A stretch of DNA of 7,417 bases. It comes from an uncultured beta proteobacterium. Its GTDB lineage: Bacteria; Pseudomonadota; Gammaproteobacteria; Burkholderiales; Rhodocyclaceae. Numbering within the stretch: the stretch's first letter is position 1; each line of letters begins with the position of its first letter. Below the pieces are notes generated by a model. It was not told the origin of the DNA and ran no database searches. It worked only from the letters and a program-made list of their open reading frames with translations. Positions 5,336-7,417 of this stretch are shown here, in pieces. The position numbers were made by a program, and so were the translations under genes. Where the stretch lies: assembly GCA_903953145.1 (NCBI GenBank), contig CAJBIL010000114.1, positions 1 to 7,417 of the forward strand, in the 5' to 3' direction.

Positions 5336-7417
5336 GTGGCTTTTCTCCTAAAAGCATCTACCAGCCTGGCGGTCCGCTTACTGCGCTGTGGCGGCGCCGG
5401 GCTGATGTTTTGCTGTCTGTTTTTTATTACCGCCGGCGTCGCCAAGGGGGCTGAAAATACGCTGAACGTGGCGATGGACGACAACTACCCGCCTTATGTA
5501 TTCAGGGATTCAAGCGGCAAACTGGATGGTTATCTGGTCGAGCTCTGGACTTTGTGGGAAAGTAAAACCGGCGTTCCGGTCAATTTGCTGGCCAGCGACT
5601 GGGGCAAGGCGCAGGCGCGCATGCAAGCCCGTGAGGCAACGGTGATCGACAGTATTTTTCAGACGCCCGAGCGCGAGAAAACGCTGGATTTCACCCCGGC
5701 CTATGCACAAATTCCGGTCGCCATCTACACCCACAACGGGATTGGCGGCATCACCGGTACAGACAAGCTGCGCGGCTTTCTGGTTGGCGTCAAAGCCGGC
5801 GATGCCTGCATCGATATCCTGCAAAAAGCCGGCATCACCACGCTGCAACAGTACCCCAGCTACGAAGCGCTGGTGCAGGCGGCGATTGCTTCGGAAGTGC
5901 GGATTTTCTGCCTCGACGAACCACCGGCCAATTACCTGCTCTACCTGAATCACGCCGAACAAACCTACAACAAGGCCTTCCGGCTATACACCGGCGAGTT
6001 TCACCGTGCGGTGCACAAAGGCGATCTGCAAACGATGGCCTTGCTTGAGCGCGGGTTTTCGACCATCTCTGCGGCCGAGATGCAGGCCTTGCAGGATAAA
6101 TGGATGGGTAGCCAGCTCGAGCAATCGCCCTATGTCCGCTATCTGGGCTATACCCTGCTCCTCGGCACCGTGCTTGGCGCGCTGCTACTGCTCTGGGGAA
6201 CCATGCTGCGCCGCCGGGTCGATCAGCGCACTGTCCAGCTCGAAACCGAACGCAGGCGACTGCGTGTGCTGCTGGAAACGATTCCCGACCTCATCTGGAT
6301 GAAAGACGGGGAGGGCGTTTATCGCTTCTGCAACCCGATGTTCGAGCGATTCTTCGGCTTCAAGGAAGCGCAGATCGTCGGCAAGACTGACTATGACTTT
6401 GTTGATCAGTCGCTGGCGGATTTCTTCCGGGCGAATGACTGCAAGGCCATTGCGGCCAGCCAGCCGAGCATCAACGAGGAATGGATCACTTTTGCCGATG
6501 ATGGCCATCAGGCGCTGCTGGAAACCACCAAGGTTGCCGTGCATGACAGCAATGGCGAGTTGCTAGGCGTATTGGGCGTTGCCCGCGACATCACCGACCG
6601 CAAGCGAGCAGAACAAGCGCTCCAGCAAAGCGAAAACCGGCTGCATACGATTCTTGATAGCGTTGAAGCGTATATCTACATCAAGGATACAAGCTACCGT
6701 TATCAGTACGCCAATCGCAGCGTATGTGCCTTGTTCGACAAGCCGATGGACGAGATTGTCGATCAGGACGACAGCGCCTTTTTTGACGAGAAAACGGCGA
6801 TCAATCTGCGTATCAACGACCGCCGCGTCATCGAGAACGGCGAGCGTGTCGCGCAGGAAGAAATCAACACCGACCTCAAAGGTGATGTTACCAGCGCTTT
6901 TCTCTCGGTCAAGCTGCCGCTGCGTGACCAGGATGGCCGTATTTATGCGCTGTGCGGCATCTCAACCGATATTACAGAGCATAAAAAAGCCGAGGAGCAA
7001 ATCCGTAATCTGGCTTTTTACGACCCGCTGACCCAGTTGCCCAACCGTCGTCTGCTCGCTGACCGCTTGCGCCAGGCGCTGGCCTCGAGCGCGCGGAGCC
7101 GGCGTGAAGGCGCCCTGCTGTTCATCGACCTCGATAATTTCAAGACTTTGAATGACACCTTCGGCCATGATCGTGGCGATCTACTCTTACAGGAAGTCGC
7201 CCTGCGCCTTTCGGGCTGTGTCCGTGAGGGCGATACTGTCGCGCGGCTTGGTGGCGACGAATTTGTCGTGATGCTGGAAGACCTGAGCGAAACGCCGGGC
7301 GAAGCGGCCAGCCAGACCGAAACCGTGGGCGAAAAAATACTCGCCGCCCTCTGTCGCCCCTACGTGATGAGCGGCCATGAGCACCGCAGCAGTTCAAGCA
7401 TCGGCGTCACACTGTTC
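5336..7417 (+). CDS. Periplasmic-sensing diguanylate cyclase: SBP_bac_3, TM, PAS, PAS, GGDEF (runs off the right edge)
   Basis: The 694 visible residues show a signal peptide (about 1-38; GLMFCCLFFITAGVA), a periplasmic amino-acid-type solute-binding domain (about 42-255), a membrane span (about 269-291), PAS1 (about 308-425), PAS2 (about 433-550) and a GGDEF domain from about 557. In the binding domain, NVAMDDNYPPYVF and TPEREKTLDFTPAY are typical; R113 is the likely ligand-carboxylate arginine. Each PAS ends in the usual DIT-(D/E)-(R/H)-K-(R/K)-AE linker. The cyclase has DPLTQLPNRR, metal-site DLDNFKTLND, active-site GGDEF (639-643) and inhibitory RxxD (R630 to D633, five residues before GGDEF), so it should be active and product-inhibited. 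An EAL domain may follow outside the window. The GTG at 5336 is the only start giving a signal peptide with basic N-region residues; its ribosome site is weak. ATG at 5405 is a less likely alternative. Likely role: inner-membrane sensor linking a periplasmic small molecule to c-di-GMP. Confidence 0.93.
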   Translation, partial: MAFLLKASTSLAVRLLRCGGAGLMFCCLFFITAGVAKGAENTLNVAMDDNYPPYVFRDSSGKLDGYLVELWTLWESKTGVPVNLLASDWGKAQARMQAREATVIDSIFQTPEREKTLDFTPAYAQIPVAIYTHNGIGGITGTDKLRGFLVGVKAGDACIDILQKAGITTLQQYPSYEALVQAAIASEVRIFCLDEPPANYLLYLNHAEQTYNKAFRLYTGEFHRAVHKGDLQTMALLERGFSTISAAEMQALQDKWMGSQLEQSPYVRYLGYTLLLGTVLGALLLLWGTMLRRRVDQRTVQLETERRRLRVLLETIPDLIWMKDGEGVYRFCNPMFERFFGFKEAQIVGKTDYDFVDQSLADFFRANDCKAIAASQPSINEEWITFADDGHQALLETTKVAVHDSNGELLGVLGVARDITDRKRAEQALQQSENRLHTILDSVEAYIYIKDTSYRYQYANRSVCALFDKPMDEIVDQDDSAFFDEKTAINLRINDRRVIENGERVAQEEINTDLKGDVTSAFLSVKLPLRDQDGRIYALCGISTDITEHKKAEEQIRNLAFYDPLTQLPNRRLLADRLRQALASSARSRREGALLFIDLDNFKTLNDTFGHDRGDLLLQEVALRLSGCVREGDTVARLGGDEFVVMLEDLSETPGEAASQTETVGEKILAALCRPYVMSGHEHRSSSSIGVTLF

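Noticed and set aside
5510..5962. 150-aa minus-strand open frame opposite the solute-binding domain
   Set aside because: The plus strand encodes a continuous SBP_bac_3 domain here; the antisense product is a GC-driven shadow.
6185..6544. 119-aa minus-strand open frame opposite PAS1
   Set aside because: It is antisense to a continuous PAS domain and has no ribosome site or known motif.

Overview
The window looks like a chromosomal segment of a betaproteobacterium, most plausibly Rhodocyclales (Dechloromonas or Azonexus relatives). This is a judgement from memory: moderately high GC, a long-type LeuA with the N-terminus MLKQPASKYAPFPP, a YfcA-type TSUP permease, a DUF3820 protein, and multidomain c-di-GMP signalling proteins. 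No search was run. The DNA is almost fully coding, with seven genes, two of them cut by the window edges. I see no tRNA, rRNA, CRISPR array, transposase gene or phage gene.

Left part (1-1342): the 5' part of leuA (2-isopropylmalate synthase, first step of leucine synthesis) reads leftwards. It is divergent from a gene for an Lrp/AsnC-family regulator. The 136-bp region between them is AT-rich and holds an 8-bp inverted repeat that could be an operator. The layout suggests, but does not prove, that this regulator controls leuA and itself.

Middle part (1351-3455): an NhaR-like LysR regulator and a small DUF3820 gene read leftwards, probably as an operon. They are divergent from a TauE/SafE (TSUP) permease gene. 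Almost all of the spacer between nhaR and the permease gene is a 135-bp element bounded by 19-bp inverted repeats. It also carries 9-bp tandem units and an internal hairpin, and is the clearest non-coding structure in the window. It is either a small MITE-like repeat or a large cis-regulatory stem-loop.

Right part (3459-7417): a receiver-domain protein with TPR repeats (574 aa, GTG start) reads leftwards. It is divergent from a large membrane sensor with the order signal peptide, periplasmic solute-binding domain (SBP_bac_3), membrane span, PAS, PAS, GGDEF. The GGDEF and I-site motifs are intact, and the window ends inside this domain. The sensor probably couples a periplasmic ligand to c-di-GMP synthesis. 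The neighbouring receiver-TPR protein has no output enzyme or DNA-binding domain that I recognise and may be a scaffold in the same or another signalling circuit.

Nothing here is clearly a new defence or mobile system. The best leads are the inverted-repeat element, the NhaR/TSUP pairing without nhaA, and the divergent receiver-TPR / SBP-PAS-PAS-GGDEF pair.
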